A DNA stretch of 64,000 nucleotides from Rhizobium leguminosarum bv. viciae USDA 2370 (lineage in GTDB: Bacteria > Pseudomonadota > Alphaproteobacteria > Rhizobiales > Rhizobiaceae), in the NCBI RefSeq assembly GCF_002008365.1, contig NZ_MRDL01000003.1, forward strand, positions 1 to 64,000, given 5' to 3'. Below are positions 43,976 through 52,506 of this stretch, one piece after another. The first letter of the stretch is position 1, and each line of letters starts with the position of its first letter. The notes below the pieces were generated by a model. It was given only the letters and a program-made list of their open reading frames with translations, was not told the DNA's origin and made no database searches. The translations under genes were made by a program, and so were the position numbers.

Positions 43976-45010
43976 CTATGCTGAAATTTCGACACGCCTG
44001 CCCGTCTTGGCGCTTTCGATTGCGCCGAAGACCATGGCAAGGCTTCTGATATTGTCGGAATTGACCGTCTCGGGCTGTGTGCCGGTGCCGATCGCCGCGA
44101 TGAAGTCGGCGATGACGCTGGCGTGACCATGGGTTTCCTCGTCATGTTCCGGACCGGGAACGTTTACGGCAGCGAAGCCGCGTAGAAGGCCGGGCTCTTC
44201 GCCGGCGATGGTCGCCTTGAAACTCTCTTCGCCATCCCAGGTGAGCATTCCCTTCGAGCCGACGAGGCGCCACTGGCTTTCCCAGCTGGTACGCTCGCCC
44301 TCGGCGCACCAGGAGCCGCGGTAGGTGAAGACGATGTCGTCGGAAAATTCGAAGATGGCATTGGCTGAGGCGCCATGCCGGTACCACGAACCCTTTGGAT
44401 TGCGCTCGACGCAATAGACGGCGAGCGGCTTCCTGTCGGCAACGTAGCGCGCCGCATCGAAGGTGTGGATCGCCATGTCGAGAAGCAGGACGTTGTCCAT
44501 CTCTTCGCGGAAGCCGCCGAAATGCGGCGCCAGGAAGAAGTCGCAATGGATGCCGGTGAGTTCGCCGATCGCGCCGCTGTCGACGAAGCGACGCAGACGC
44601 CTGACGCCTGATATGAAGCGACGGTTCTGGATGACGGCGTGGATGCGGCCGGTCTCGGCGGCAAGATTGACCAGCGCAGCGCCCTCGGCAAGCGAGGCCG
44701 CCATCGGCTTTTCGCTGAGCACATGGCAGCCGGCCTTGAGTGCCGTCGAAACGACGTCGTAGCGCGCAGCCGGAATGACGATGTCGAAGACCAGGTCGGC
44801 CTTCGTGGCCGTGATGACGTCGGACAGATCCGAACCGATGACGGCGCCATCAATGCCGAACTCCGCGGCAAGCTTTTCCGCCGTCTCCCGGTTCAGGTCG
44901 ACAAGGCCGACGATGGTGATGGAGTCGGCCAGCAGAGGGTTGGAAGCGATGGCTCGCAACCAACCTTTGGACATAGCTCCGCACCCGCACAGAATGGCAC
45001 TGAATTTCAC
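43976..45010 (-). CDS. Gfo/Idh/MocA-family oxidoreductase
   Basis: The 344-residue NAD(P)-dependent dehydrogenase is read from a GTG start at 45010, which has GGAGGAA just upstream; an ATG at 45049 lacks such a site. The Rossmann motif is GCGAMSKGW near the N-terminus. The conserved EKPMA provides the catalytic Lys. It would oxidise a cyclic polyol or sugar. It is first in the operon and divergent from the lacI gene. Confidence 0.88.
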   Translation of the reverse strand: MKFSAILCGCGAMSKGWLRAIASNPLLADSITIVGLVDLNRETAEKLAAEFGIDGAVIGSDLSDVITATKADLVFDIVIPAARYDVVSTALKAGCHVLSEKPMAASLAEGAALVNLAAETGRIHAVIQNRRFISGVRRLRRFVDSGAIGELTGIHCDFFLAPHFGGFREEMDNVLLLDMAIHTFDAARYVADRKPLAVYCVERNPKGSWYRHGASANAIFEFSDDIVFTYRGSWCAEGERTSWESQWRLVGSKGMLTWDGEESFKATIAGEEPGLLRGFAAVNVPGPEHDEETHGHASVIADFIAAIGTGTQPETVNSDNIRSLAMVFGAIESAKTGRRVEISA

Positions 45011-45055
45011 GATTTCCTCCGAGGGAATGGCGCCAACTCCTCGTGACACGCACTC

Positions 45056-45093
45056 CGTAAACGTTTACGACTGTATGCGGAAACATTTTACCG
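45056..45093. promoter_or_regulatory. LacI-type operators in the divergent region
   Basis: CGTAAACGTTTACG (45056-45069) is a perfect 14-bp palindrome with a central CG. A second weaker copy CGGAAACATTTTACCG lies at 45078-45093. They stand between the Gfo/Idh and lacI genes, placed to repress both. Binding by the adjacent LacI is inferred. Confidence 0.65.
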
Positions 45094-45144
45094 TGTCAAT
45101 AGAGGCGGAATGCGAAATTGCAGACCGAAGGAAAATCGCAGTCG

Positions 45145-46188
45145 ATGAAGGGGATTCGCCAGCTTGCCGAATACCTGGACATCTCGATCGGCACGGTGTC
45201 CCGCGCGCTGAACGGCAAGCCCGACGTCAATGAGGAAACCCGCCGGCGGGTGCTGGCGGCGGCCGACGAACTCGGCTACGTCGCCAACCAGTCTGGGCGG
45301 AGCCTGAGGCAGGGGGAGACGAAGGTCATCGGGCTGATGATCGAATCCAGCAAGGAAACGGTCGAGAACGCCGACAACTTCTTCCTCGGCGTCACCAGCG
45401 GCCTGCAGAGCGTCTTTGCCCGCCACAAGCTCGACCTCATCATGTTGCCCTGCCCGAGCGACGAGGACCCGCACGAATATCTGAAGCGGATGGTGGCGCG
45501 GCGCATCGTCGATGCGATGATCATCTCGGACACGCAGCGCGTCGACCGGCGCATCGACTTTCTGTCGCGGGCGAAGATCCCCTTCGTCGCGCTCGGCCGC
45601 AGCCTTTCGGCCAGCAATTTTCCCTGGATCGATCTCGATTTCGAGGGCGTGGCCGACCATGCCGTCGAGCGGTTGATCGCGCTGGGACATCGCCGGATCG
45701 CAATCACTGCGCCGTCGAGCGAGGCCAACCTCGGCTATCTCTTTATCGAAAGCTATCGCCGCGCGCTCGAGCGGCACGATATTCCCTTCGACCCCTCGCT
45801 CGTCATCCGCGTCAAGTCGAGTGAACAGGGCGGCTATCAGGCGGCTCACGAGCTGCTGCTCCTCGAAGAACGGCCGACGGCGGTGATCCTGATCTACGAG
45901 CTGATGGCGATCGGCCTTTATCGCTGCCTGATGGAATCGGGCGTCATGCCCGGCCGCGACCTTGCGGTGATCGGCTTCCGCGACGCTCCGCGCGCACGGT
46001 TCCTGCAGCCCTCGCTCAGCTGCTTTCGCATGTCGCTCTACGATCTCGGCGTCGAACTCGGCCGGATGCTTCTCGCCAACATGCCGGTCTATCGAGAGTT
46101 TTATCCAGGCGACGGGCGCAACATTATCTGGCCGCTCGAACTGATGGCGGGCGAAAGCGACGCGTTTCGGGTTGGGGTCATGGCCTGA
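45145..46188 (+). CDS. LacI-family repressor of the sugar operon
   Basis: The 347-residue regulator starts at ATG 45145, with AAGGAA upstream; an in-frame TTG at 45118 is less likely. It has the LacI helix-turn-helix (IRQLAEYLDISIGTVSRALNG) and a ligand-binding domain. It is divergent from the Gfo/Idh-led operon and probably controls it and itself through the palindromes between them. Confidence 0.88.
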   Translation: MKGIRQLAEYLDISIGTVSRALNGKPDVNEETRRRVLAAADELGYVANQSGRSLRQGETKVIGLMIESSKETVENADNFFLGVTSGLQSVFARHKLDLIMLPCPSDEDPHEYLKRMVARRIVDAMIISDTQRVDRRIDFLSRAKIPFVALGRSLSASNFPWIDLDFEGVADHAVERLIALGHRRIAITAPSSEANLGYLFIESYRRALERHDIPFDPSLVIRVKSSEQGGYQAAHELLLLEERPTAVILIYELMAIGLYRCLMESGVMPGRDLAVIGFRDAPRARFLQPSLSCFRMSLYDLGVELGRMLLANMPVYREFYPGDGRNIIWPLELMAGESDAFRVGVMA

Positions 46189-46259
46189 GCGCGATCGGCT
46201 TGCTTCCGGAAAGCAGAAAGCGAGGCCGTCCATTTCGGCGATCTTGTAAATCGAGCCGG

Positions 46260-46289
46260 ATGTAGTATATTTCTTAACAAATGTAGTAT
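46260..46289 (+). repeat. Direct repeat operator of the toxin-antitoxin pair
   Basis: ATGTAGTAT occurs at 46260-46268 and again at 46281-46289, 21 bases apart, two turns of the helix. The second copy ends just before the antitoxin start. The first copy resembles a -10 (TAGTAT). This suits autorepression by the antitoxin. Confidence 0.5.
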
Positions 46290-46291
46290 GG

Positions 46292-46552
46292 ATGATTTCG
46301 ATGAAAATGTCCTTCATGACCAGTGCCGCCTTCAATCAGAATCCGAGCAAAGCGAAGAAGGAGGCGAGCGAGCAGCCACTCGTGATCACCGATCACGGTG
46401 AGGCAGCCTACGTGCTTGTCAGCTATGCCGAATTCCAGGCGAACTGGAAGGCGCCCAAGACCCTTTTTGCGGCCCTGCGCGATCCGGGGGCCGATGAAAG
46501 AGAGTTCGAACCTGAGCGGCTGAACTTCGACAACAGGACCGTCGAGTTCTAA
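46292..46552 (+). CDS. Phd/YefM-type antitoxin
   Basis: This 86-residue small protein has a Phd-type N-terminal domain (NPSKAKKEASEQPLVITDHG, EAAYVLVSYAEFQ) and an extended C-terminus that would mask the toxin. Starts at 46292, 46301 and 46307 are all possible; 46301 has GGAT upstream. The stop overlaps the toxin start (TAATG), showing coupling. Confidence 0.75.
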   Translation: MISMKMSFMTSAAFNQNPSKAKKEASEQPLVITDHGEAAYVLVSYAEFQANWKAPKTLFAALRDPGADEREFEPERLNFDNRTVEF

Positions 46553-46983
46553 TGGCATTTCTGCTCGACACGAATGTCATCTCTGCTGCGCGAAGGGTCG
46601 AACGGCAGGCGGCGGAATTCCAGAACTTCATGAAGGAGTTTTCGGTCGCCGATGCCTATCTCTCGGCGATCACCATTATGGAAATCCAGTTCGGCATCCA
46701 GCGCGAGCGGGCAAAGGATCCTGGTTTCGCCGAGGATCTCCGCCGCTGGATGGATGAGATCGTGCTTGCCGAATTCGCCGAACGCATCCTGCCCTTCGAT
46801 GCCGCAACGGCAAGCCGGGCCGGCCTGCTGCCGACTCCGGACAAGCGCCCCTCCGCCGATGCGATGATCGCCGCCACCGCGCTGGAGCACGAGCTGAAAC
46901 TGGTTACGCGCAATGTCGCGCATTTCATCCCGCTCGGGATCGAATGCATCGATCCCTGGCGCTTTGCCGGCCTGCAAACCTAA
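46552..46983 (+). CDS. vapC: VapC-type PIN-domain toxin
   Basis: This 143-residue PIN ribonuclease has Asp in LLDTNV, Glu in TIMEIQFG, and later acidic positions in SADAMIAAT; VTRNVAHF has Asn where Asp is frequent. It likely cleaves tRNA or other RNA unless bound by the partner. It overlaps the convergent monooxygenase gene by four bases at the stop. Confidence 0.85.
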   Translation: MAFLLDTNVISAARRVERQAAEFQNFMKEFSVADAYLSAITIMEIQFGIQRERAKDPGFAEDLRRWMDEIVLAEFAERILPFDAATASRAGLLPTPDKRPSADAMIAATALEHELKLVTRNVAHFIPLGIECIDPWRFAGLQT

Positions 46984-48317
46984 GCACCAGCAGCAAAGAA
47001 CCGGTTCTCCGGCCGCGGCAATCCGAGATGCTCGCGCAGTGTCGTGCCTTCGTATTCGCTGCGGAACAGGCCGCGGCGCTGAAGCTCGGGAACCAACCGT
47101 TCGGTGACGTCGAGGAGACCCTGCGGCAGATAGGGAAAGACGACGTTGAATCCGTCCGAGCCTTCCTCGTCCAGCCAGCGCTCCATGTCGTCGGCGATAC
47201 TTGCCGGCGTGCCGACGAAGGCAAGGCCGGCATAGCCGCCATAACGCTGCGCCAGCTGCCGCACCGTCAGATTTTCTTCCGCGGCAAGTTTCAGCACCTG
47301 GGCGCGGCCGGTCTTGCTGGCATTGGTGTCGGGAATATCTGATGGTAGCGGTGCGTCGGGATCGAAGCCCGAAGCGTCATGGCCTAGCGCGATCGAAAGC
47401 GAGGCGATAGCGCTGTCGTAATGCACCAGGCTGTCGAGCGTGGCGCGTTTGGCGCGGGCCTCCTCGATGCTGTCGCCGACGATGACGAAGGCGGCGGGCA
47501 GGATCTTCAGATGGTCGCGGTTGCGGCCGATGGCTTCCATGCGGCCTTTGATATCGGCATAAAGCGCCTTGCCGGCGGCCAGATCGCGCGGCGAACAGAA
47601 GACCATCTCGGCGGTCTCAGCGGCAAGCTGGCGACCGGGGTCCGACTGGCCGGCCTGGACGATGACGGGCCAACCCTGCGGCGGCCGGGCGATATTGAGC
47701 GGCCCACGCACGCTGAGTTCGTCACCCTTGTGGTTCAGCACATGCATCTTCGCCGGATCGAAGAACAGACCGCTTTCCCGGTCGCGCATGAAGGCATCGT
47801 CGGCGAAGCTGTCCCAGAGCCCGGTGACGACATCGTAGAATTCCCGGGCGCGATGATACCGCTCGCCATGCTCCACATGTTCGTCGAGGCCGAAATTGAG
47901 CGCGGCGTCGGGGTTCGAGGTCGTGACGATGTTCCAGCCGGCGCGGCCGCCGCTGATATGGTCGAGCGAGGCGAACCGCCGGGCGATGTGATAGGGCTCG
48001 TCGAAGGTGGTGGAGGCGGTGGCGACAAGGCCGATGCGCTCCGTCACCGCCGCCAGCGCCGAGAGCAATGTGAAGGGCTCGAAGGAGGTCACGGTGTGGC
48101 TGCGCCTGAGCGCCTCGACCGGCATGTTGAGCACGGCGAGGTGATCGGCCATGAAGAAGGCGTCGAATTTTGCCCGCTCCAGCGCCTGCGCGAAGGACTT
48201 CAGATGGGCGAAATTGAAATTGGCGTCGGGATAAGAACCGGGATAGCGCCAGGCGCCGGTATGCAGGCTGACAGGACGCATGAAGGCGCCGAGGCGCAAC
48301 TGCCGTGAACGGGTCAT
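46980..48317 (-). CDS. Flavin-dependent monooxygenase, NtaA/SnaA/DszA-type
   Basis: The 445-residue bacterial-luciferase-like enzyme starts at ATG 48317 with GAGGAAAA upstream. Blocks GAFMRPVSLHTGAWRYP, RRFASLDHISGGRAGWNIVT and FFDPAKMHVLNHKG are typical. It uses reduced flavin from a separate reductase to oxidise sulfones, nitrilotriacetate-like compounds or lactams. No reductase gene is in the window. It is transcribed divergently from the SfnB-like gene. Confidence 0.88.
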   Translation of the reverse strand: MTRSRQLRLGAFMRPVSLHTGAWRYPGSYPDANFNFAHLKSFAQALERAKFDAFFMADHLAVLNMPVEALRRSHTVTSFEPFTLLSALAAVTERIGLVATASTTFDEPYHIARRFASLDHISGGRAGWNIVTTSNPDAALNFGLDEHVEHGERYHRAREFYDVVTGLWDSFADDAFMRDRESGLFFDPAKMHVLNHKGDELSVRGPLNIARPPQGWPVIVQAGQSDPGRQLAAETAEMVFCSPRDLAAGKALYADIKGRMEAIGRNRDHLKILPAAFVIVGDSIEEARAKRATLDSLVHYDSAIASLSIALGHDASGFDPDAPLPSDIPDTNASKTGRAQVLKLAAEENLTVRQLAQRYGGYAGLAFVGTPASIADDMERWLDEEGSDGFNVVFPYLPQGLLDVTERLVPELQRRGLFRSEYEGTTLREHLGLPRPENRFFAAGA

Positions 48318-48638
48318 GATTTTCCTCATGGATCGGGCAAGGCGGTCGCCCTGCCCCGCATTGGGCGTTCTTTCTGCAACCGGCGCGGTGACGCACCTGA
48401 CATCGATTACGTAGGAGGTCGCCGTCGTCAAATCGAGACCGGAAGCGCCAGTTCTGGGCAGGATTTTTATCGCTTCCAGGCAACCGCGTCGCACGAGTGC
48501 CGGACCGCAACACTAATCGCGGCGGTCTAAGCCTGATAAGCAAACACTTTTCATTTTCCATCGCATCTATAGAATTTGTGCTCTTATCTCGGCGCTTAAT
48601 TTCTTTCACCGATAGGCTCGTCAGAATTGGAGACATCG
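48318..48638. other. Gene-free divergent control region
   Basis: This 321-bp gap separates divergent monooxygenase genes and must hold both promoters. I found no gene. It contains inverted repeats GGAAGCG (48441-48447) with CGCTTCC (48471-48477), and GACCGC (48503-48508) with GCGGTC (48522-48527). No clear -35/-10 pair or sigma-54 site was found. Confidence 0.4.
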
Positions 48639-49856
48639 ATGAACACCGTGCTGAGGCAAGCAGATCAGATCCGGCCCGTGGCCGACCGTATCGGCAGCGA
48701 TGATGAGGCGATCGCCACCGCCCGCAGACTGGCGGTGCAATTTGCCGCACGCGCAGCCGAGCGCGATGCCGACCGGATCCTGCCGTTTACCGAACTGGAT
48801 CTTCTCGCCCAGTCCGGCCTTCTGGCAATCACCGTGCCAGCGCAATATGGAGGGCTCGACGTCTCCAACGCCGTGCTTGCCGAGATCACCGCGATCCTGT
48901 CTGAGGCGGACGGTTCGATCGGCCAGATCCCGCAGAACCATTTCTATATTCTCGAGGCGCTCAGAACCGACGGTGGCGAGGAGCAGCAGCGTTATTTCTT
49001 CGGCCGGGTGCTGGCCGGCGATCGTTTCGGCAATGCCCTTTCCGAGCGCGGCACGAAGACGGTCGGCCACTACAACACGCGCATCACCCGCGACGGCCCG
49101 GGTTACCGGATCAATGGCCGCAAATTCTATTCGACCGGCGTCCTCTTCGCCGACTGGATCACCATCTTTGCGCTCGATCCGGAGGATCGGCTGACCATGG
49201 CCTTCGTGCCGAAGGGCACCGAAGGCGTCGAGATCGTCGACGACTGGGACGGTTTTGGCCAGCGCACCACCGGCAGCGGTACGACCATCCTCGACAATGT
49301 CTATGTCAGCGCCGATTCCGTGGTCTTCCATCACAAGGGTTTCGAGCGGCCGACGACGATCGGTTCGGTCGGTCAGATCATCCATGCCGGCGTCGATCTC
49401 GGTATCGCACGGGCGGCCTTTGCCGAAACGCTTGATTTCATCAGGACGAAATCGCGCCCGTGGATGGATAGCGGCCTTGACCGCGCCTCAGACGATCCGC
49501 TGACGATCGCCAAGGTCGGCCAGATCGCCATCCGGCTGGAAGCCGCAACGGCTCTTGTCGAGCGCGCCGGCCACAAGGTCGATGCCGCGCAGGTCGAGAC
49601 GACGGAGGAAAAGGTGGTTGCGGCGACGCTTGCGGTTGCCGCCGCCAAGGTGCTGACGACCGAAGTGGCGCTCGAGGCCTCGAACACGCTTTTCGAGCTT
49701 GCCGGAACCTCATCGGTGCAGGCCGGCCTCAACCTCGACCGCCACTGGCGCAATGCCCGCACCCACACGCTGCACGATCCCGTGCGCTGGAAATATCACG
49801 TCGTCGGCAACTACCATCTGAACGGCGTTACGCCGCCGAAAAACGGCGCGCTCTGA
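48639..49856 (+). CDS. SfnB-like acyl-CoA-dehydrogenase-fold monooxygenase
   Basis: This 405-residue flavin enzyme starts at ATG 48639 with GGAG six bases upstream. It resembles SfnB of sulfur acquisition and DszC (ITVPAQYGGLDVSNAVLAEI, YRINGRKFYSTGVLFADW, DRHWRNARTHTLHDPVRWK). Such enzymes act on organic sulfur compounds with reduced FMN. A terminator follows 22 bp downstream. It is likely co-regulated with the divergent LLM gene. Confidence 0.85.
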   Translation: MNTVLRQADQIRPVADRIGSDDEAIATARRLAVQFAARAAERDADRILPFTELDLLAQSGLLAITVPAQYGGLDVSNAVLAEITAILSEADGSIGQIPQNHFYILEALRTDGGEEQQRYFFGRVLAGDRFGNALSERGTKTVGHYNTRITRDGPGYRINGRKFYSTGVLFADWITIFALDPEDRLTMAFVPKGTEGVEIVDDWDGFGQRTTGSGTTILDNVYVSADSVVFHHKGFERPTTIGSVGQIIHAGVDLGIARAAFAETLDFIRTKSRPWMDSGLDRASDDPLTIAKVGQIAIRLEAATALVERAGHKVDAAQVETTEEKVVAATLAVAAAKVLTTEVALEASNTLFELAGTSSVQAGLNLDRHWRNARTHTLHDPVRWKYHVVGNYHLNGVTPPKNGAL

Positions 49857-49877
49857 AATTTTCGTTGCTGCTAAACG

Positions 49878-49911
49878 AAAACCCCACCGCCGGTGCCGGC
49901 AGTGGGGTTTT
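49878..49911. terminator. Bidirectional terminator
   Basis: AAAACCCCAC (49878-49887) pairs with GTGGGGTTTT (49902-49911), with a GC-rich inner loop. T-runs follow on both strands. It separates the convergent SfnB-like and DszC-like genes. Confidence 0.85.
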
Positions 49912-49937
49912 TCACTTTCGATCACAGCGCGGCCGCC

Positions 49938-51146
49938 TCAGCTATAGAGGCTGACTTCCGGTATCCTGTCGTTCAGCACGAATTCGCCAACTTCCTTCGC
50001 CTTGTAGAAAACGGGATCGTGCAGCGTGTGGGTACGGACATTGCGCCAGAAGCGGTCGAAGCGGTATTTGTCGGCCGTCGAGCGCGCGCCTGTCAGCTCG
50101 AAGACGCGCGAGGTAATGTCGAGCGAGACATGGGTGGCGTGGACCTTGGCGGTATAGGCTTCCGCCGCCGCCTCGCCGCGCTCGCGCGCGGTGACGTCGC
50201 GGCCGCGGGCAAGGCCCGCCTGCACGGCTGATGCCGCGCTGTCGGCAAGGGCCGCCGAGGCCTTCAGCGCGGCGGTGAATTCGCCGACGCGTTCGAGGAT
50301 ATATGGATCATCCGCCGCCCGCTCGACACCGGAGGTGATCCACGGCCGGGTGGTGGTTCTGACGTAATCGACGGCCGCCTGCAGAGCGCCTTCGGCGGTA
50401 CCGAGATAGAAATTGACGAAGACCAGCTGGATGAACGGCGTGTTGAAGGTCGACAATACAGGCGGCGCCACATCAGGTGCGGCCGGCGCGCCGACGAAAT
50501 CCTCCTCGTAGACGGGGAAGTCGCGGAACTCGACGCTGCCGCTGTCGGAGAGGCGCTGGCCGATATTGTCCCAGTCGTCATTGGCGACGTAGCCGGGGCG
50601 ATTGGTCGGCACGGCGAAGCCGGCGATCTTGTCGTCGAGCGTCGCATTGGCATTGATATAGTCGGAGACCCGCGCCGCCGTGGAGAAGGACTTGCGTCCG
50701 TTCAATACATAACCGTTGCCGCGACGGGTGAGCACCAGCCCGGGGTCGCGCGGATTGACGGCTGCACCCCAATAGAGGTTCCTGGCGACCGTATCGCTCC
50801 CCAGCGCATGGGCGCGTGCGGCATCGAGGGCCCAATAGATGTACTGGCTGTTGACATAGTGGTAGCCGAGCAGCTGGCCGATCGAGCTCTCGCCACGGGC
50901 GAGGATGCGCACCAGCCTCAGCCCGTCGACCCAATCGAGGCCACCGCCGCCGATTTGCGTGGGATGCAGCGCATTGAGCAGCCCGGCATTTTTCAACTTG
51001 ATGATTTCGGCAAGCGGCGGGCGGCCTTCGCGTTCGAGGTCTGCGGCGCGCCTGGAAAGGTCAGCCGAGATATCCTCCGCACGGGCAAAGAGGTCTTCTC
51101 GCGTTGGGTTGCGGCTGGCCGCGAAAACGACATTGGACTGGCTCAT
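49938..51146 (-). CDS. DszC-like flavin monooxygenase
   Basis: This 402-residue enzyme is close to DszC (dibenzothiophene monooxygenase): NDDWDNIGQRLSDSGSVEF, LVFVNFYLGTAEGALQAAV and RFDRFWRNVRTHTLHDPV match its blocks. It would oxidise a sulfur atom, using reduced flavin. It follows the ribose-type binding protein gene on the same strand after a hairpin, so both are probably on one transcript. Confidence 0.85.
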   Translation of the reverse strand: MSQSNVVFAASRNPTREDLFARAEDISADLSRRAADLEREGRPPLAEIIKLKNAGLLNALHPTQIGGGGLDWVDGLRLVRILARGESSIGQLLGYHYVNSQYIYWALDAARAHALGSDTVARNLYWGAAVNPRDPGLVLTRRGNGYVLNGRKSFSTAARVSDYINANATLDDKIAGFAVPTNRPGYVANDDWDNIGQRLSDSGSVEFRDFPVYEEDFVGAPAAPDVAPPVLSTFNTPFIQLVFVNFYLGTAEGALQAAVDYVRTTTRPWITSGVERAADDPYILERVGEFTAALKASAALADSAASAVQAGLARGRDVTARERGEAAAEAYTAKVHATHVSLDITSRVFELTGARSTADKYRFDRFWRNVRTHTLHDPVFYKAKEVGEFVLNDRIPEVSLYS

Positions 51147-51176
51147 GAGCGAAACTCCAATTCTCCAAAAAGGGGC

Positions 51177-51205
51177 TCCGGCGGGAGCTTGACGCTCCCG
51201 CCGGA
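51177..51205. terminator. Intra-operon hairpin between binding protein and DszC-like gene
   Basis: TCCGGCGGGAGC (51177-51188) and GCTCCCGCCGGA (51194-51205) form a perfect 12-bp stem with a 5-base loop. On the minus strand GCCCC and five Ts follow. It likely protects or partly terminates the binding-protein transcript before the DszC-like gene. Confidence 0.7.
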
Positions 51206-51224
51206 AGGATCGAGGGTGACCTCC

Positions 51225-52271
51225 TCAGAAAAGCTTGTCCGGAATCCAGCTCGCGGTCGCCGCGTCGCTCGTGCTGAAGACCGGGATCTTCGCAGCCAGT
51301 TCCTCGATCGTCTTAACACCGGCCGCGCGCAGGCTCTCCTGCGTCAGAAGCGTCGGCTTCACGGTAATCTGATGGGGAACCGTCTGGCCGGCGATCTCAA
51401 GGGCGGCGGCGCGGATGGAGACGGCGCCGACGACGGCGGGATTGGTCGCGACGGTCGCAACCCAGGGGCTGCCTTCCTCGGTAATTTCCTGGATATCGGC
51501 CGTCGAGACGTCGGCCGAATAGATCTTCAGCTTCTTTGCTATGCCGAGGTCGTTGGCCGCGAGCTTCACACCGCGGGCGAATTCGTCATAGGGGGCAAAA
51601 ACAACCGATATATTGGGATTGGCGGTGAGCGCGGCCTTCGCCTGGTCGGCGGTCGAGGTCGCCGTCGTGTCGCTGACATTGCCGAAACGGGCCTTTTCGA
51701 CCACGCCCTTATTCTCCGACTTGAACTTGTCCCAGACCTCGTTGCGGCGGTCGAGCGGCGCAAAGCCCGCGACATAGACATAACCGGCGTTGAAGTCTTT
51801 GCCGTTGTCCTTCACCACCTGTTCGAGCGCCAGAGAGGCGAGCTCGTGATCGCTCTGCTCCACCTGCGGGATCTTGGGGTTGTTGAGGTTGACGTCGAAG
51901 GCCACGACCTTGATGCCCTTGTCGAGCGCCTGCTGCACGACGTCGCCGAGCGATTCCGGCAGGCCGTGGTCAATGACGATGCCGGAGACGCCGAGATTGA
52001 TCGCCTGCAGGATCTGCTCGCGCTGCTCGGCGGCGTCCTGCCGTCCGGGGAAGACGCGCAGGTCGATATCCAGCGCCTTGGCCTGGGCTTCCGCACCGGC
52101 CTGGTAGGCCTGGAAGAAATCGCCGGCCGAGATGTAGCTGATCAGAGCCACCTTGACGCCGCCCTTATCGAAGGGGGCCGGAGCGCCGGACAGGCCGTCG
52201 GCTTTGGCGGCTTGAATGAAAATGAACGGAATGACGGCGGCAGACAGTGCGAGCCGTGCGAGGGATTTCAT
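51225..52271 (-). CDS. Ribose-type ABC substrate-binding protein
   Basis: This 348-residue periplasmic binding protein has a signal peptide (to about residue 24, ending QAAKA). The RbsB-like fold appears in VKVALISYISAGDFFQAYQA and VSGIVIDHGLPESLGDVV. It is divergent from its likely ATPase and permease genes and shares a transcript with the DszC-like enzyme. The ligand may thus be an organosulfur compound rather than a sugar; this is inferred from context. Confidence 0.85.
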   Translation of the reverse strand: MKSLARLALSAAVIPFIFIQAAKADGLSGAPAPFDKGGVKVALISYISAGDFFQAYQAGAEAQAKALDIDLRVFPGRQDAAEQREQILQAINLGVSGIVIDHGLPESLGDVVQQALDKGIKVVAFDVNLNNPKIPQVEQSDHELASLALEQVVKDNGKDFNAGYVYVAGFAPLDRRNEVWDKFKSENKGVVEKARFGNVSDTTATSTADQAKAALTANPNISVVFAPYDEFARGVKLAANDLGIAKKLKIYSADVSTADIQEITEEGSPWVATVATNPAVVGAVSIRAAALEIAGQTVPHQITVKPTLLTQESLRAAGVKTIEELAAKIPVFSTSDAATASWIPDKLF

Positions 52272-52302
52272 CGTCGCGTTCCTTCTAGCAAACGAAAGCG
52301 TC

Positions 52303-52354
52303 GTCTGACAGGTCTGACAGCCCTCGCGACGCGTCGGATTATTTAGATATAATC
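52303..52354. promoter_or_regulatory. Divergent promoter with repeats
   Basis: GTCTGACAG is repeated in tandem at 52303-52311 and 52312-52320. An inverted repeat GATTAT-N6-ATAATC spans 52337-52354 and includes a perfect plus-strand -10 TATAAT (52348-52353). No good -35 is visible, suggesting activator dependence. The region lies between the binding-protein and ATPase genes. Confidence 0.45.
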
Positions 52355-52506
52355 TCTATGTTTTTAGTAGAGTAAATGATCCGATTTTACGGGCTGCGGG
52401 AGATTCTTTGTTTCCCGAGGACAGTTTGTGAGGGAAAGGCGTGCCTGGAGTTCGACCGCCCGGACAGGGCACACTCCGGCTTCGAATGCAGCCCCGGACA
52501 CTATTG

